Shown: positions 1 to 8,948, counted from the first letter of the stretch. The stretch is DNA of 64,000 nucleotides from Tubulanus polymorphus (GCF_964204645.1 NC_134032.1:8178275-8242274); one strand, 5' to 3'. Notes: generated by a model from the sequence alone, not told the origin. A program made the numbers and translations.

Positions 1-1
1 A

Positions 2-130
2 TATTCAGAACAGTTAACAAAGGGAAAGAAATTTATTGAATTATGGAATAATGATCCAAATAATGAACAATACGTTGAGGAATTTGATATCAAGGAATCG
101 AAACAACTTATCAAAAGCAGCGAGGAATGA
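2..130 (+). pseudogene. C-terminal fragment of an HNH-endonuclease-like protein (second copy)
   Basis: The window opens inside an open frame that ends with TGA at 128-130. Its last residues include KKFIELWNNDPNNEQYVEE, which closely resembles the tail of the next gene (KTFVELWNSTHNEKYVEA). This suggests that two related HNH-type genes lie in tandem at this end of the element. Only the tail is visible, so its completeness and start cannot be judged. Confidence 0.55.
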
Positions 131-209
131 AAAAGGATGACGTTGGTCGAAGAAATGGAAGAGGATTCTAAAATTATTAACCAATTTAGTAAAAAAATAC
201 GTATAATAA

Positions 210-861
210 ATGGAACCAGAACCACCACAAATTATCAATATTACAAATAACACTGGTGTTATAAACATATACTACAAGAAGTGTTCTAAATGTGAATTAG
301 ATAAATCATTAACAGAATTTAGTAAGCGTAAGATTAGCAAAGATGGTTTTCAATATTGCTGTAAAACTTGTTTTAAACTATATACCAAACAATACCGAGA
401 AGATAATATAGAACATTATAATTATTATATGGCAGAATATATGAGAGAAAGATATCAAACAGATCTTGATTTTAGATTAAAACAATGCTTAAGATCTAGA
501 TTAACACAATTATTCAATAAAGAAACACATTCAGAAACATTATCTAATTTATTGGGTTGTTCAGATGAATTTCTCAAATCATGGATAATATATCAATTCG
601 ATGATAAAATGAATATAGATAATTATGGTGAATACTTTCATATTGATCATGTGTTGCCGATTTCTAAATTTAACATTAATGATGAATACAATAAAAAAAC
701 TTATTTGGGGTTGGAGAAATTTAAGGCCTCTTGAAAAGAAAGAAAACATAATTAAATCTAATAAACTAGATATACAGTTATATTTAGATCAACTGGATAA
801 AGCAAAGACATTTGTTGAATTATGGAATTCAACACATAATGAAAAATATGTTGAAGCTTAA
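210..861 (+). pseudogene. HNH endonuclease-like protein, frameshifted
   Basis: The first frame (210-734) has a Cys-x2-Cys pair (CSKC, about residues 26-29), a second pair (CKTC, near 52-55) and an HNH-like core HIDHVLPIS near residue 145. This arrangement is common in small HNH endonucleases of large DNA viruses and Polintons. Past a run of seven A at about 692-698 the conserved continuation (NLRPLEKKENIIKSNK) is found one frame over and runs to a stop at 861. The reading frame is therefore broken by one base in a homopolymer, either a real mutation or a sequencing error. The start ATG at 210 is preceded by ATAA, as in most genes of this element. Nuclease activity is inferred from the motif only. 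Confidence 0.7.
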
Positions 862-1255
862 GTGCTTAGAAAACCGGTTACTCTCGATCTATGTCAAACC
901 GCCTATATTTAATTGTATTAGGTTGTTTACAAAAACATCTGTGCCGTATTTCATATTCAGTTGAATGGGGCGCACCTCATTTGAATATTGATCGAACGTG
1001 CTATTTCAGTTGAAAAGGATTAATCAATTATATTACAAAAGAAGGAACATCTGTTGCACCAGACGGTGTTAAGCTAGTGAATAACTACCAGTTATAAACG
1101 CGCAGCACATAAGCATAGGAACGTATTGGATATTCTCTCTCAAAACACAGTTTACAGTTCTAAATCTAAATGTAAGTAAATATATTATGAAGTAGGGAAA
1201 CCTTTAAACATATTTAAGTACAGTAATTCATTTTCACGATATCTTTTAGATTAAA
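862..1255 (+). other. Intergenic stretch with decayed coding relic
   Basis: No intact gene is present. Short open stretches such as WGAPHLNIDRT (about 968-1000) and TSVAPDGVKLVNNYQL (about 1047-1097) look protein-like but lie in different frames with stops between them. I read them as the remains of a structural gene of this or a related element; family assignment is not possible. Confidence 0.3.
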
Positions 1256-1527
1256 ATGGAACACAAAGATCAACCAGAAATTCCAAGTCAACCAACGGAT
1301 GAGGAACCAGAAACGATAGATAGTGAAACTCAGGAATCAATAGAAATGGAGGATGAAACTCTCGTAATTGACGAACAAACTTCACAAAATTATAAGAACA
1401 TTTGGACTATCATCAAGAAATGGTGAAAACTCTGAGTGATGTAATACATAATAAACAATTACCGCGCGAACTACAATTACCAAAATTACCAGCAACGCGA
1501 CTTAAATTGCTGTTGGGACTCAAATAA
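1256..1527 (+). pseudogene. Small acidic ORF, frameshifted
   Basis: An ATG at 1256 opens a 56-codon frame (stop 1424-1426) rich in Glu, Asp, Pro and Gln. From about 1396 a different frame is open to a stop at 1525-1527 and looks better conserved (LPRELQLPKLPATRLKLL). The simplest reading is one small protein of roughly 90 residues broken by a frameshift near 1390-1396. No domain is recognised. It sits between the HNH gene and the next small ORF, all on the same strand. Confidence 0.4.
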
Positions 1528-1542
1528 TCGAAAACTAAGAAA

Positions 1543-1722
1543 ATGAGTGGAGATATCAGTGCCGGTTTTGAAAGAAAACTGAGAAGAGTAGGTAGATTAA
1601 TAAAATATGAAAAATTCAAAATATTAGGATTAGCATTTAGTGAAGTAGTAAGACATTTACCAAAAATTGAAGAAATGATTGGAAACAATCCAGTAATTAA
1701 AGAATTCTGGACAAAATTATAA
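1543..1722 (+). CDS. Small basic hypothetical protein (59 aa)
   Basis: An ATG at 1543 opens a 59-codon frame ending with TAA at 1720-1722. The product starts MSGDISAGFERKLRRVGRL and is moderately basic with likely helical content. It begins 16 bases after the stop of the preceding broken ORF, in the same direction, which fits the tight packing of this element. No family was recognised, and it could be a chance frame, although composition and placement favour a real gene. Confidence 0.4.
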   Translation: MSGDISAGFERKLRRVGRLIKYEKFKILGLAFSEVVRHLPKIEEMIGNNPVIKEFWTKL

Positions 1723-1789
1723 ATTATAACACTGAGGTCTTTATAATATAGATATCAAAAAATGTTGTATATATCTGTTTTAATATTGT

Positions 1790-2082
1790 ATTGTTTACTG
1801 TTAACTAAGTATTGCGCAATAACCGGTCCGATTGAACCGCTTTTCTATTGTTCTCTATTGTTCTATTATTGATCGTTGTTAATGGCGGCGGTTGTTCTGT
1901 ATTGATAGTTTACTGTTAACTAGGTATTGCGCAATAACCGGTCCTATTGGACCGCATTTCTATTGTTCTCCATTGTTCTATTATTGATCGTTGTTAGAAT
2001 AAAAATATAACTGTGTATTGCGCAATAACCGGTCCTATTGGACCGCATTTCTATTGTTCTCCATTGTTCTATTATTGATCGC
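1790..2082. repeat. Three-copy palindrome-bearing direct repeat
   Basis: Three direct repeats carry ATTGCGCAATAACCGGTCC at 1811, 1926 and 2017, each followed by a shared tract ending in CTATTATTGATCG. Within each unit are the 10-bp palindrome ATTGCGCAAT, the 6-bp palindrome ACCGGT and, in copies 2 and 3, the stem GGTCC-TATT-GGACC. Unit spacing is 115 then 91 bp. The GC-bearing units stand out from the AT-rich surroundings and lie in the largest gene-free gap of the plus-strand block. An origin or regulatory role is possible but only inferred. Confidence 0.75.
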
Positions 2083-2493
2083 TAAAATTTACATAATAAA
2101 TATATGTGTTTATGAAATAGTAATTCCACCAGTCGTTTCTTTGAATTTATTTTCAGTTTTAGGATTTATTATCGAGAATCCGAAATGACTTATCTGGACA
2201 GTTATAGTTACCGCTCCTATAGATAGACAATAGTAGTGAGATAATCTAAATCCTAATTTAAATAAAATATAATAAAAAAACAATAACTTCAACTATCTAG
2301 TCAATTCTATTATATTTTCAATATTTTCTTTTGGTAATTCTAATTGACATTAGATTGAATAGATTTTGAATAGATTTGAATAGAAATTCTTTAACTTTAA
2401 CTAACCTAGTCAATTTAGTATTAACCTAAAGAGATACTAGTATCATTTGAAGAATACTTATAATACTATTCTTATTAAATTTCTCTAATATAA
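2083..2493. other. AT-rich intergenic stretch
   Basis: No convincing gene is present. It contains short internal repeats (for example TTGAATAGATTT near 2356-2383) and leads into the TATAAATG start of the next gene. It may hold the promoter for the 2.5-5.2 kb gene run. Confidence 0.4.
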
Positions 2494-3102
2494 ATGTCAA
2501 AGAAATCTAATAAGAATAGTATTGATATTGAAAAAACATTAGATGATTTAGGTATTAGTGATAATAAAGATACAGTTGTTTCTAATTCTATTCAAGTTAA
2601 TAACAATATAGATTATGAATACTACTTATATTGTAAGCATCATCTTGAATTATTAATTGCTGGCGGGAAATCTAAGGATTTCTTGGGAAAAATAATAACT
2701 TTTCAAGAATTAGATGCTATGAAACCCGATAAAGTGATAAAATATTTTAAGATTTATGAAGAAGCTCGATTATCTAAAATAAATGATTCTATTTCAGATG
2801 GTATTGTTAAATGTTATTCAAAATTATGTAACCAGTTAATACCAATTGATGATGAAAATAAATTATATAGTGATTTGAAAAATGACTACTTAGTTATGAC
2901 TGAATTACAAAAATGGGTTGGTTATGCTTCATTTCAATTAGGATCGGTTATGACATTGATTTCTACTGGAGTTATAACATTTTCGAACATCAAACCTATG
3001 GAATATAAATCAGGTAAGAACGAAACAGATGACGCTGTACTACAACCAAACATCGAAACAGAAAATGAATCAGAACAAAAATTAACTAAAATAAATGAGT
3101 GA
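2494..3102 (+). CDS. Hypothetical Polinton-type protein (202 aa)
   Basis: The frame starts at ATG 2494 (context TATAAATG) and encodes 202 residues. The Lys/Asn/Ser-rich N terminus is followed by a central globular part (about residues 45-150) with regularly spaced Leu and aromatic residues, then a hydrophobic segment near 150-168 (FQLGSVMTLISTGVITF), then an acidic tail. One membrane segment or a buried helix is likely. The gene overlaps the next one by 8 bases (stop TGA of this gene inside the next start region), so they are probably expressed together with the integrase and ATPase. The function is unknown; I do not recognise a named family. Confidence 0.7.
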   Translation: MSKKSNKNSIDIEKTLDDLGISDNKDTVVSNSIQVNNNIDYEYYLYCKHHLELLIAGGKSKDFLGKIITFQELDAMKPDKVIKYFKIYEEARLSKINDSISDGIVKCYSKLCNQLIPIDDENKLYSDLKNDYLVMTELQKWVGYASFQLGSVMTLISTGVITFSNIKPMEYKSGKNETDDAVLQPNIETENESEQKLTKINE

Positions 3103-3520
3103 TAGCGTTAAGAAGAAGCCTAGATCCGAGAAACAAATTAAATGGGCAAGAGAATTAGGTAAAAGATCTTCAGAATTAAAAAAAGCTAAGAAAAAGAAAT
3201 TAACTGATATAAATGAATCACAGACTTTATCTGATGGTGCCGTACAGCACCCACACGGTGGTATTGATTCAAATGATAATCCATCTAATTCTTCTAATGC
3301 TGGAAGTAATTATAAATTATATATTACAATTGGATTAGTAACAGTTATTATATTATCCGGCGTAATATATAAATCAAAATTCAAATCTGATGATAAAGAT
3401 GATTCCAATGATGATCGGAAACTTAGTTATCCGTGTACAGACAATAAACCTATTATACCAGAAAATAAGTCAAATCATAAATCAAATGAAAATAAATCTA
3501 AAATATTATTAATGGATTAA
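3095..3520 (+). CDS. Basic single-pass membrane protein (141 aa)
   Basis: The product begins with a strongly basic segment (KKKPRSEKQIKWARELGKRS, about residues 6-25, followed by more Lys). A polar Ser/Asn linker follows, then a hydrophobic span LYITIGLVTVIILSGVIY near residues 74-91 and a charged Asp/Lys-rich tail. This is the layout of a small single-pass membrane protein with a nucleic-acid-binding or sorting arm. It starts inside the end of the upstream gene and stops three bases before the integrase start, consistent with an operon-like run. The specific role is unknown. Confidence 0.7.
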   Translation: MSDSVKKKPRSEKQIKWARELGKRSSELKKAKKKKLTDINESQTLSDGAVQHPHGGIDSNDNPSNSSNAGSNYKLYITIGLVTVIILSGVIYKSKFKSDDKDDSNDDRKLSYPCTDNKPIIPENKSNHKSNENKSKILLMD

Positions 3521-3523
3521 AAT

Positions 3524-4612
3524 ATGATGAAAAAAGAACAATATTTGAGAGATTTATATTACAACCCAGAAAGTGAAGTATCATATTCTAACGTTTCAGA
3601 ATTATGGAATAAAATTAAATCTGATAATAGCAATATAAAATATAGTGAATTAAAATCATGGTTACAAAATCAACCCACATATCAAATTCATAAAAAGATG
3701 GATAAAAAATATTTAACAAGAAAAGTAATGGTTTCATATATTGACCAACAATGGCAAGCTGATTTAATTGACATGAAAAACTTAGAAGAATATAACAAAG
3801 GATATTTTTGGATACTAAATGTTATAGATATATTCAGTAGATACGCATGGAGTATCCCGATTAAAAATAAAACTGGTATAGAAGTTACAAATTCTTTCAA
3901 ATTAATATTTAAAGAAGCTATCCCAGATAAAATACAATTTGATGAAGGTAAGGAATTTTATAACAAACATTTCAAAAAACTATTATCTGATAACGATGTA
4001 GAATATTTTTCAACACATTCAGATAAAAAAGCATCTGTTATAGAAAGATTTAATAAAACATTGAAATCTAGAATGTGGAAATATTTTACTGCTAATGAAA
4101 CATATAAATATATCGATGTGTTAGATGATTTAGTTAAAGGTTATAATAATTCTAAACATAGTTCTATAAATATGAAACCTATACAAGCTAGAAAAGAAGA
4201 AAATTCAGAAATAGTTTGGAATAATTTATATGGTGCGTTTGTTACACACGATTTTGGAGAACCTAAATTTAAAATAGGACAACATGTTAGAATTTCTAAA
4301 TATAGAAAAACATTTTATAAAGGTTATACCCCTAATTTTACTGAAGAAATATTTAAAATTAAAAAGATAATATTAACTAAACCATTTGTTTATAAACTAG
4401 AAGATCTAAAAGATGAAGAAATATTAGGTTATTTTTATGAACAAGAATTATCATTAGTACCAAATCCAGATGAAATAGAATACAAAATAGAAAAGGTATT
4501 GAAAACAAAAACTCTTAAAGGAAAAAAGTATTCTTTGGTGAAATATAAAGGATATGATGATAAATTTAATGAATGGATTTTATCTAGTAAAATTAAAAGA
4601 ATAAATGAATAA
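3524..4612 (+). CDS. Integrase (rve/DDE family) with C-terminal chromodomain
   Basis: The 362-residue product has a retroviral-type integrase core: first Asp in WQADLIDM (about residue 80), second Asp in QFDEGKEF (about 140) and the Glu in SVIERFNKTL (about 174). The Asp-to-Glu spacing of 34 residues is typical of DDE integrases. A C-terminal chromodomain-like segment (about residues 310-360) contains SLVKYKGYDDKFNEWI. This integrase-plus-chromodomain form is characteristic of Polintons and adintoviruses and would join the linear element DNA to host chromatin. The frame is intact. It begins three bases after the preceding stop and overlaps the ATPase start by 8 bases, so the two are probably co-expressed. 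An in-frame second ATG lies directly after the first. Confidence 0.92.
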   Translation: MMKKEQYLRDLYYNPESEVSYSNVSELWNKIKSDNSNIKYSELKSWLQNQPTYQIHKKMDKKYLTRKVMVSYIDQQWQADLIDMKNLEEYNKGYFWILNVIDIFSRYAWSIPIKNKTGIEVTNSFKLIFKEAIPDKIQFDEGKEFYNKHFKKLLSDNDVEYFSTHSDKKASVIERFNKTLKSRMWKYFTANETYKYIDVLDDLVKGYNNSKHSSINMKPIQARKEENSEIVWNNLYGAFVTHDFGEPKFKIGQHVRISKYRKTFYKGYTPNFTEEIFKIKKIILTKPFVYKLEDLKDEEILGYFYEQELSLVPNPDEIEYKIEKVLKTKTLKGKKYSLVKYKGYDDKFNEWILSSKIKRINE

Positions 4613-5219
4613 AGATTTATTTATATTTGAACCACATAATATGTTAGTTACTGGAGTTACAAATTGTGGTAAAACACATTTCATATTAGATTTGTTAGAA
4701 ACTATTTATAAGAATCATTTTGATAATATAATATTATTCTGTCCTACTTATGAAATGAATGAAACGTATAATAGAGATATAGTTTTTAAAGATAAAAAGT
4801 TTATTATATTAAATTCTAAAACAGTAAAAGATAATTTAGATAATTGTATAAAAATTGCATTAGATATTTATAAAGGATCTAATACATTATTTATTATCGA
4901 TGATTGCGCAAATTTACATGATTCTAAAATTAGAGAAAGTGAGTTATGTTATTTAGCTTTCTCTGGTAGACATTTTGATATAACAACTTGGGTTTTAAAT
5001 CAGAAATATAATTCAATTGTTAAAGACTTTAGAGAGAATATAAGATTTCTAGTTTTATTTTATAATAAAGATAAAAAATCTATGCAACAATCATTGGAAG
5101 AAAATCAAATTATACCTACTGAATTACATGATGAATATATGAATAAATTAAAAAATAATAAAGGTTCAAAATTATTACTGAGATTACAATTTCCTTATGA
5201 ATATAAATTTATAAAATAA
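4605..5219 (+). CDS. DNA-packaging ATPase (FtsK/HerA-like, A32 type)
   Basis: The product is 204 residues, near the usual length of Polinton packaging ATPases. A Walker A motif GVTNCGKTH lies at about residues 17-25 and a Walker B strand TLFIIDDCAN at about 94-103. A following SGRHFDITTW segment fits the sensor region of this family. In related viruses the enzyme pumps genomic DNA into the capsid. The gene overlaps the integrase end by 8 bases (ATAAATGAATAA) and is the last of the plus-strand run, facing the convergent minus-strand block. The frame is intact. Confidence 0.88.
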   Translation: MNKDLFIFEPHNMLVTGVTNCGKTHFILDLLETIYKNHFDNIILFCPTYEMNETYNRDIVFKDKKFIILNSKTVKDNLDNCIKIALDIYKGSNTLFIIDDCANLHDSKIRESELCYLAFSGRHFDITTWVLNQKYNSIVKDFRENIRFLVLFYNKDKKSMQQSLEENQIIPTELHDEYMNKLKNNKGSKLLLRLQFPYEYKFIK

Positions 5220-5237
5220 CTATTTGTATACCTATGT

Positions 5238-5335
5238 ATTAGATACCCTTATACCTGATACCCCTAATACCTGATACCCCTAATACCTGATACCCTAATA
5301 CCTGATACCCTAATACCTGATACCCTATTAGATAC
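5238..5335. repeat. Tandem 15-16 bp repeat at the convergent gene junction
   Basis: About six copies of ACCTGATACCCTAAT, with one extra C in some copies, lie between the 3' end of the packaging ATPase and the 3' end of the zinc-finger protein gene. The CCCTAAT core resembles telomeric CCCTAA repeats, but the unit is longer. A role in bidirectional transcript ending is inferred from position only. Confidence 0.8.
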
Positions 5336-5395
5336 CTTAAATAATTTAAACCCCTTTTTTTATTTACTATTATTTTATACAATTTTCAACCTTTA

Positions 5396-6328
5396 TTATT
5401 CGAGTTTTAGATAATCACTTTCTGAATCACTTTCACTATCAGACGGCTCTAACAACATATTTAAATGCTCTACCGAATCTACATCACCATCTTTATAATT
5501 TTTTTTCACCTTTTTCACCTTTTTCACCTTTTTTACCAAATCATCAATAGTTGTTTCATTTTTAAACTTATTCATCCAATCAAATTTATCATTATTTTCT
5601 ACTTTATGTTTTATAGAATCTTTATTATCAATATGTTTAACTGTAACTATATCATCATGTGGGTCATGTGGGTGTATGACATCATTTTCATTATCATCTT
5701 TATTAGTGTTTGCTCCTAATATTTCATTTACAGTGTTTGATCCTAATATTTCATTAGCATCGGTTAAATCTAATTCATCTCTATTAGGTGTTGCTAATAA
5801 AAAATCTTTATATAATTCTTTACCATTTACTTTTTGATTTGAAACAAACTTCGTAACATATCTAAATGGGTGTTCTATAAATTCTCTTAAACCAACACGT
5901 TCTATAACATTAGTAATATGTACCTTTGTATTCATATGTTTATTCCAATTTGATGGAGCGTTTGAAAATTCACCATTACAATAACCACAATAATTTCTAT
6001 TTTCACTAACATCTAATATTATTGCATTATTATATGTAGAAGGTATTACGTTATTAGATGTAGAAGGTATTACAGATGTAGTAGTAGGTATTACAGATGT
6101 AGTAGGTATTACAGATGTAGTAGTAGGTATTACAGATGTAGTAGTAGGTATTACATTATTATTAACAACACCACTTTTATTATTATCGATTTCTATCAGT
6201 TTAGTTTTATAATTTTTAAAAATAGGATTAAATATCAAAGCTATATTACAAGGTATTACATAATATAAACCATCATTATTTTCATGTGTATCGATGTATG
6301 GAATATGTTTATATACTTTACCTTCCAT
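5396..6328 (-). CDS. C2H2-like zinc-finger protein with VIPTT repeats (310 aa)
   Basis: Residues about 60-105 are built of VIPTTTS-type 7-residue repeats. They are followed near residues 113-137 by a C2H2-like finger (CGYCNGEFSNAPSNWNKH then HxxxH-type spacing). The C-terminal third has an acidic stretch, a repeated VKKVKKVKK basic block near 275 and an acidic Ser/Asp/Glu tail. I do not recognise a named family. The mixture of a finger, basic tract and acidic ends suggests a nucleic-acid-binding protein. It is the last gene of the minus-strand run, downstream of the capsid candidate, and its stop faces the 15-bp tandem repeat. The 7-codon repeats could vary in number between copies of the element. 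Confidence 0.7.
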   Translation of the reverse strand: MEGKVYKHIPYIDTHENNDGLYYVIPCNIALIFNPIFKNYKTKLIEIDNNKSGVVNNNVIPTTTSVIPTTTSVIPTTSVIPTTTSVIPSTSNNVIPSTYNNAIILDVSENRNYCGYCNGEFSNAPSNWNKHMNTKVHITNVIERVGLREFIEHPFRYVTKFVSNQKVNGKELYKDFLLATPNRDELDLTDANEILGSNTVNEILGANTNKDDNENDVIHPHDPHDDIVTVKHIDNKDSIKHKVENNDKFDWMNKFKNETTIDDLVKKVKKVKKVKKNYKDGDVDSVEHLNMLLEPSDSESDSESDYLKLE

Positions 6329-6360
6329 TTATTATATATATTTTTATTAAAGTTAAAATT

Positions 6361-7608
6361 TTAATACATAACACTATCTAATTGTGAATTTATAATATTT
6401 AATTGTGCGTCAGATATAATATAAATATGCATTTTAAAATTTTTGATTCCCTTTTTCTTTGTCATGAATAATTGTATTCCATCTTTAGTGTTTTGTAGTT
6501 TTTTTCCAGAACCATGTAATAAGTTATCTTCAGTTGTTCTAAAATCTAACCATAATGCATATTTATTACCGGTATAATAATCAATTTGATTAATGTTACA
6601 ATTTTCAAATGATTTTATTTTTTCATTCATAAAATGTTTTTTAATTTCTACCCATTGATCTATCATTCTCATTCCTTGACAAAATATTTTATTTGCTATT
6701 CCTTCGATAGTTATTTCTACTTTTGTTATTTCAGGATTATAATAATTGTCAACATTTATTGCACCATTAGTATACGTTCCAATGGTAAAAAATATTAATA
6801 TACCTTTAATAGATCTTCTAGGGAAGTTAATATTCTCATTAATTATTTCATCATTTGCATTAATAGTTACAGTTTTAAATTTATCAATATAATCATATAA
6901 TAATGAAAACCCTTGATTATATTTAGTTTGAATTATACTTGAAATATTTTCATCAGTTACTGTATCATATTCTAAACATATATTCGATAATTTATAACTC
7001 ATATCTTTAACAACGCTAGATAATACAATTTCATTTACAGGAGCAAATGTTATCTCAAATATAATATCTTCTTGAATTGCGTATTTATATAAAGGTGCAT
7101 TATTATTTATCAATTCAAAGTCTAATGGAATTTTATATTTGCTTCCATATATACTTTTTATCAATTTATCTACATCATTTGTTAATATTGCGCTATTAGC
7201 TTCTGATCTTAATTTATTTTGGTTTTCTGATTGGATGCCTTGAAATATCATATTATTTCTATTTTCTTTAGTTAACCATAAATCTTTATAATGCATAAAT
7301 AAATTATAATCATCTAATGAGAAAACTGTTTCCGGACCAATCTTTATTGTTAACTTTTTAATCAAATATCTTCCAACATTATCAACAACATAATTATTAT
7401 TATTACCGATTACTTTTATATCAGCTGATAAATAAATACTATTTGGAACATAAAAAGTATTTTGTGTTAATCTCGGAATTCTAACGTATAAAGTTTCATC
7501 GGGATTAATATTTGAAGGGTTATGAGTAATTATATGATGTGATCTTTCTGCTTTAATAGCATTAGATATTCTAGAAATCTTCGAAGGACTTATATAACTC
7601 CCACTCAT
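6361..7608 (-). CDS. Major capsid protein candidate (double jelly-roll, hexon-like)
   Basis: The 415-residue product contains features I associate with the Polinton/adintovirus major capsid family: an early YVRIPRL block (about residue 42), a strand-rich segment NVGRYLIKKLTIKIG (about 78-92) and SLDDYNLFMHYKDLW (about 97-111). Later it has PRRSIKGILIFF and a terminal HIYIISDAQLNI segment. It is somewhat shorter than the usual 500-600 residues of Polinton capsid proteins, so a structural match is needed. The frame is intact. It lies between the zinc-finger gene and a broken coiled-coil membrane gene, within a run of virion-type genes. Its start has the TAAATAAATG context preceded by a T run. 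Confidence 0.7.
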   Translation of the reverse strand: MSGSYISPSKISRISNAIKAERSHHIITHNPSNINPDETLYVRIPRLTQNTFYVPNSIYLSADIKVIGNNNNYVVDNVGRYLIKKLTIKIGPETVFSLDDYNLFMHYKDLWLTKENRNNMIFQGIQSENQNKLRSEANSAILTNDVDKLIKSIYGSKYKIPLDFELINNNAPLYKYAIQEDIIFEITFAPVNEIVLSSVVKDMSYKLSNICLEYDTVTDENISSIIQTKYNQGFSLLYDYIDKFKTVTINANDEIINENINFPRRSIKGILIFFTIGTYTNGAINVDNYYNPEITKVEITIEGIANKIFCQGMRMIDQWVEIKKHFMNEKIKSFENCNINQIDYYTGNKYALWLDFRTTEDNLLHGSGKKLQNTKDGIQLFMTKKKGIKNFKMHIYIISDAQLNIINSQLDSVMY

Positions 7609-7626
7609 TTATTTAACAAAAAAAAT
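7609..7626 (-). promoter_or_regulatory. Representative T-run plus TAAATG start motif
   Basis: Read on the minus strand, a run of seven or more T lies about 10 bases before TAAATAAATG, whose ATG starts the capsid candidate. Nearly the same layout precedes the genes starting at 8932, 10337, 10788, 11230, 11476 and 11818, and a looser AT-rich version precedes those at 6328, 12594 and 12953. All end in TAAATG. It may be a promoter core or a translation-start signal. Confidence 0.55.
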
Positions 7627-7650
7627 TAATTATTTATTTTTTATCATGGT

Positions 7651-8932
7651 TTACTTGATATTTTTTGATATCATATTTACTAACCCAAAAATAATAGCAC
7701 TTACAACTGTAATTAAAAATAAAATAATATGTTCAGCAGCAAAGTTAATAATGTTTCCTGCAGATTTCAATATAAAACCAACAATTGAAGCAATAACTCC
7801 TGGCAATGCTGCAGCAGATTTTTTAGATAGTTCCCATAAATATTTTGCTAATTTTTTTAAACCATCTTTAACTTTATCTTATGTTATATTCTAAATCATC
7901 TTTTTCTTTTTCTAAATATGCATTTCATTTTTTAAATTCAATTTCTTCAATAACTTTATTATCTCTATCTAATTTTAGTTGTTCTATTTCTTTATTTTTA
8001 TCAGTTCTATCTTTTTCTAAAAATCTAATTTTAATATCTCTTTTACTTTTTTCATGCGCAATTTTATCAGCTGATTCTTGCATACCTTTAATTTCTCTAC
8101 GTGTTTGTTCAGGAAATGATTCTAATTCATCAGCTGATAAATCAAGTAATCCTTTTTCTAGTAAAGATTGTATTCGATTTATTCCAGCACTATTCATCTC
8201 TTCGTCAAATGAATCTCTTAATCTATCAATTTGTTTTTCTAATACTAATTGTAATTGACTTGAATCATTATCAATTTGTTGAGTGTCTCTTCTCGATGTT
8301 TCGGGTGTTGAAGATCTTAATTTATCTCTATTCTCTTCCATTTCCGTTTCTGGATTATTATCGATTATTTCAAATAATTCATTAATTCTTTGTTTAAATT
8401 CTTTTCTATTATTATCTCTTTCTTCTTGTGTAACATCATTTATTTCATTTCTATTACTTATTCTCTTAATTCTATCTGGTTCTAACTTAAGCAAAGTTGA
8501 TTCTGCTAATATTATATTTTGAGTTTTATAAGAGATGTTAATATAATAATCATCTTTCAATTTATAATAATATTCACCATCTAAATATTTTAATTCTTTT
8601 ACTAAAAGTCTGGCACCTCTGTAATTTATATTATATCCAGATTTTTCAAATACATCTTGAAACTTATATATAAATTTATTATTTTCTATATCTTCTTTTG
8701 ATAAACCTGGAATTTCATTTTCAGGATTTATTCTCGATCTAGTTCTTCTATCAAATTCATCTGTTGATGGGGCTTTAGAACCACTATCTGCTAAATTAGA
8801 ATTATATGCTGATTCATCATCATTATCAATATTAGTTTCATTAAAATCAGGTTGTGGTTCATCATCAATATATCCTTCATTATTATTTCCCATTTCTCCC
8901 ATTTCATAATCTTCTCCACCTTCTACATCCAT
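7651..8932 (-). pseudogene. Coiled-coil protein with C-terminal membrane helices, disrupted
   Basis: The intact part (8932 down to 7925, 335 residues) begins with a very acidic segment. It has a compact folded region near residues 95-150 (RGARLLVKELKYL) and a long charged coiled coil in its last third. After an in-frame TGA at 7922-7924 the same frame stays open for about 16 codons to a TAA. A neighbouring frame then continues to a stop at 7651 with KKSAAALPGVIASIVGF and a second hydrophobic span. I take these as the original C-terminal membrane segments, separated from the body by one nonsense codon and one frameshift. The family is seen in other Polinton-type elements to my knowledge, without known function. 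Confidence 0.6.
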
Positions 8933-8948
8933 TTACATAATAAAAAAA

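Noticed and set aside
690-700. Possible programmed -1 frameshift at the A7C run in the HNH gene
   Set aside because: The heptamer A AAA AAC is not in the required frame, and the continuation is in the +1, not the -1, frame. An indel is simpler.
2110-2292. Minus-strand 60-codon frame
   Set aside because: Hydrophobic AT-driven frame opposite to the local gene direction, with no supporting start context or neighbours.
5238-5335. CRISPR-like or telomeric array
   Set aside because: Units are contiguous with no spacers, and the period (15-16 bp) is not that of known animal telomeres.
5465-5719. Plus-strand Ile/Phe-rich frame
   Set aside because: Antisense shadow of the zinc-finger protein's Lys/Asp-rich region.
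7646-7894. Plus-strand 82-codon frame
   Set aside because: It is the antisense shadow of the membrane-helix tail of the broken coiled-coil gene.
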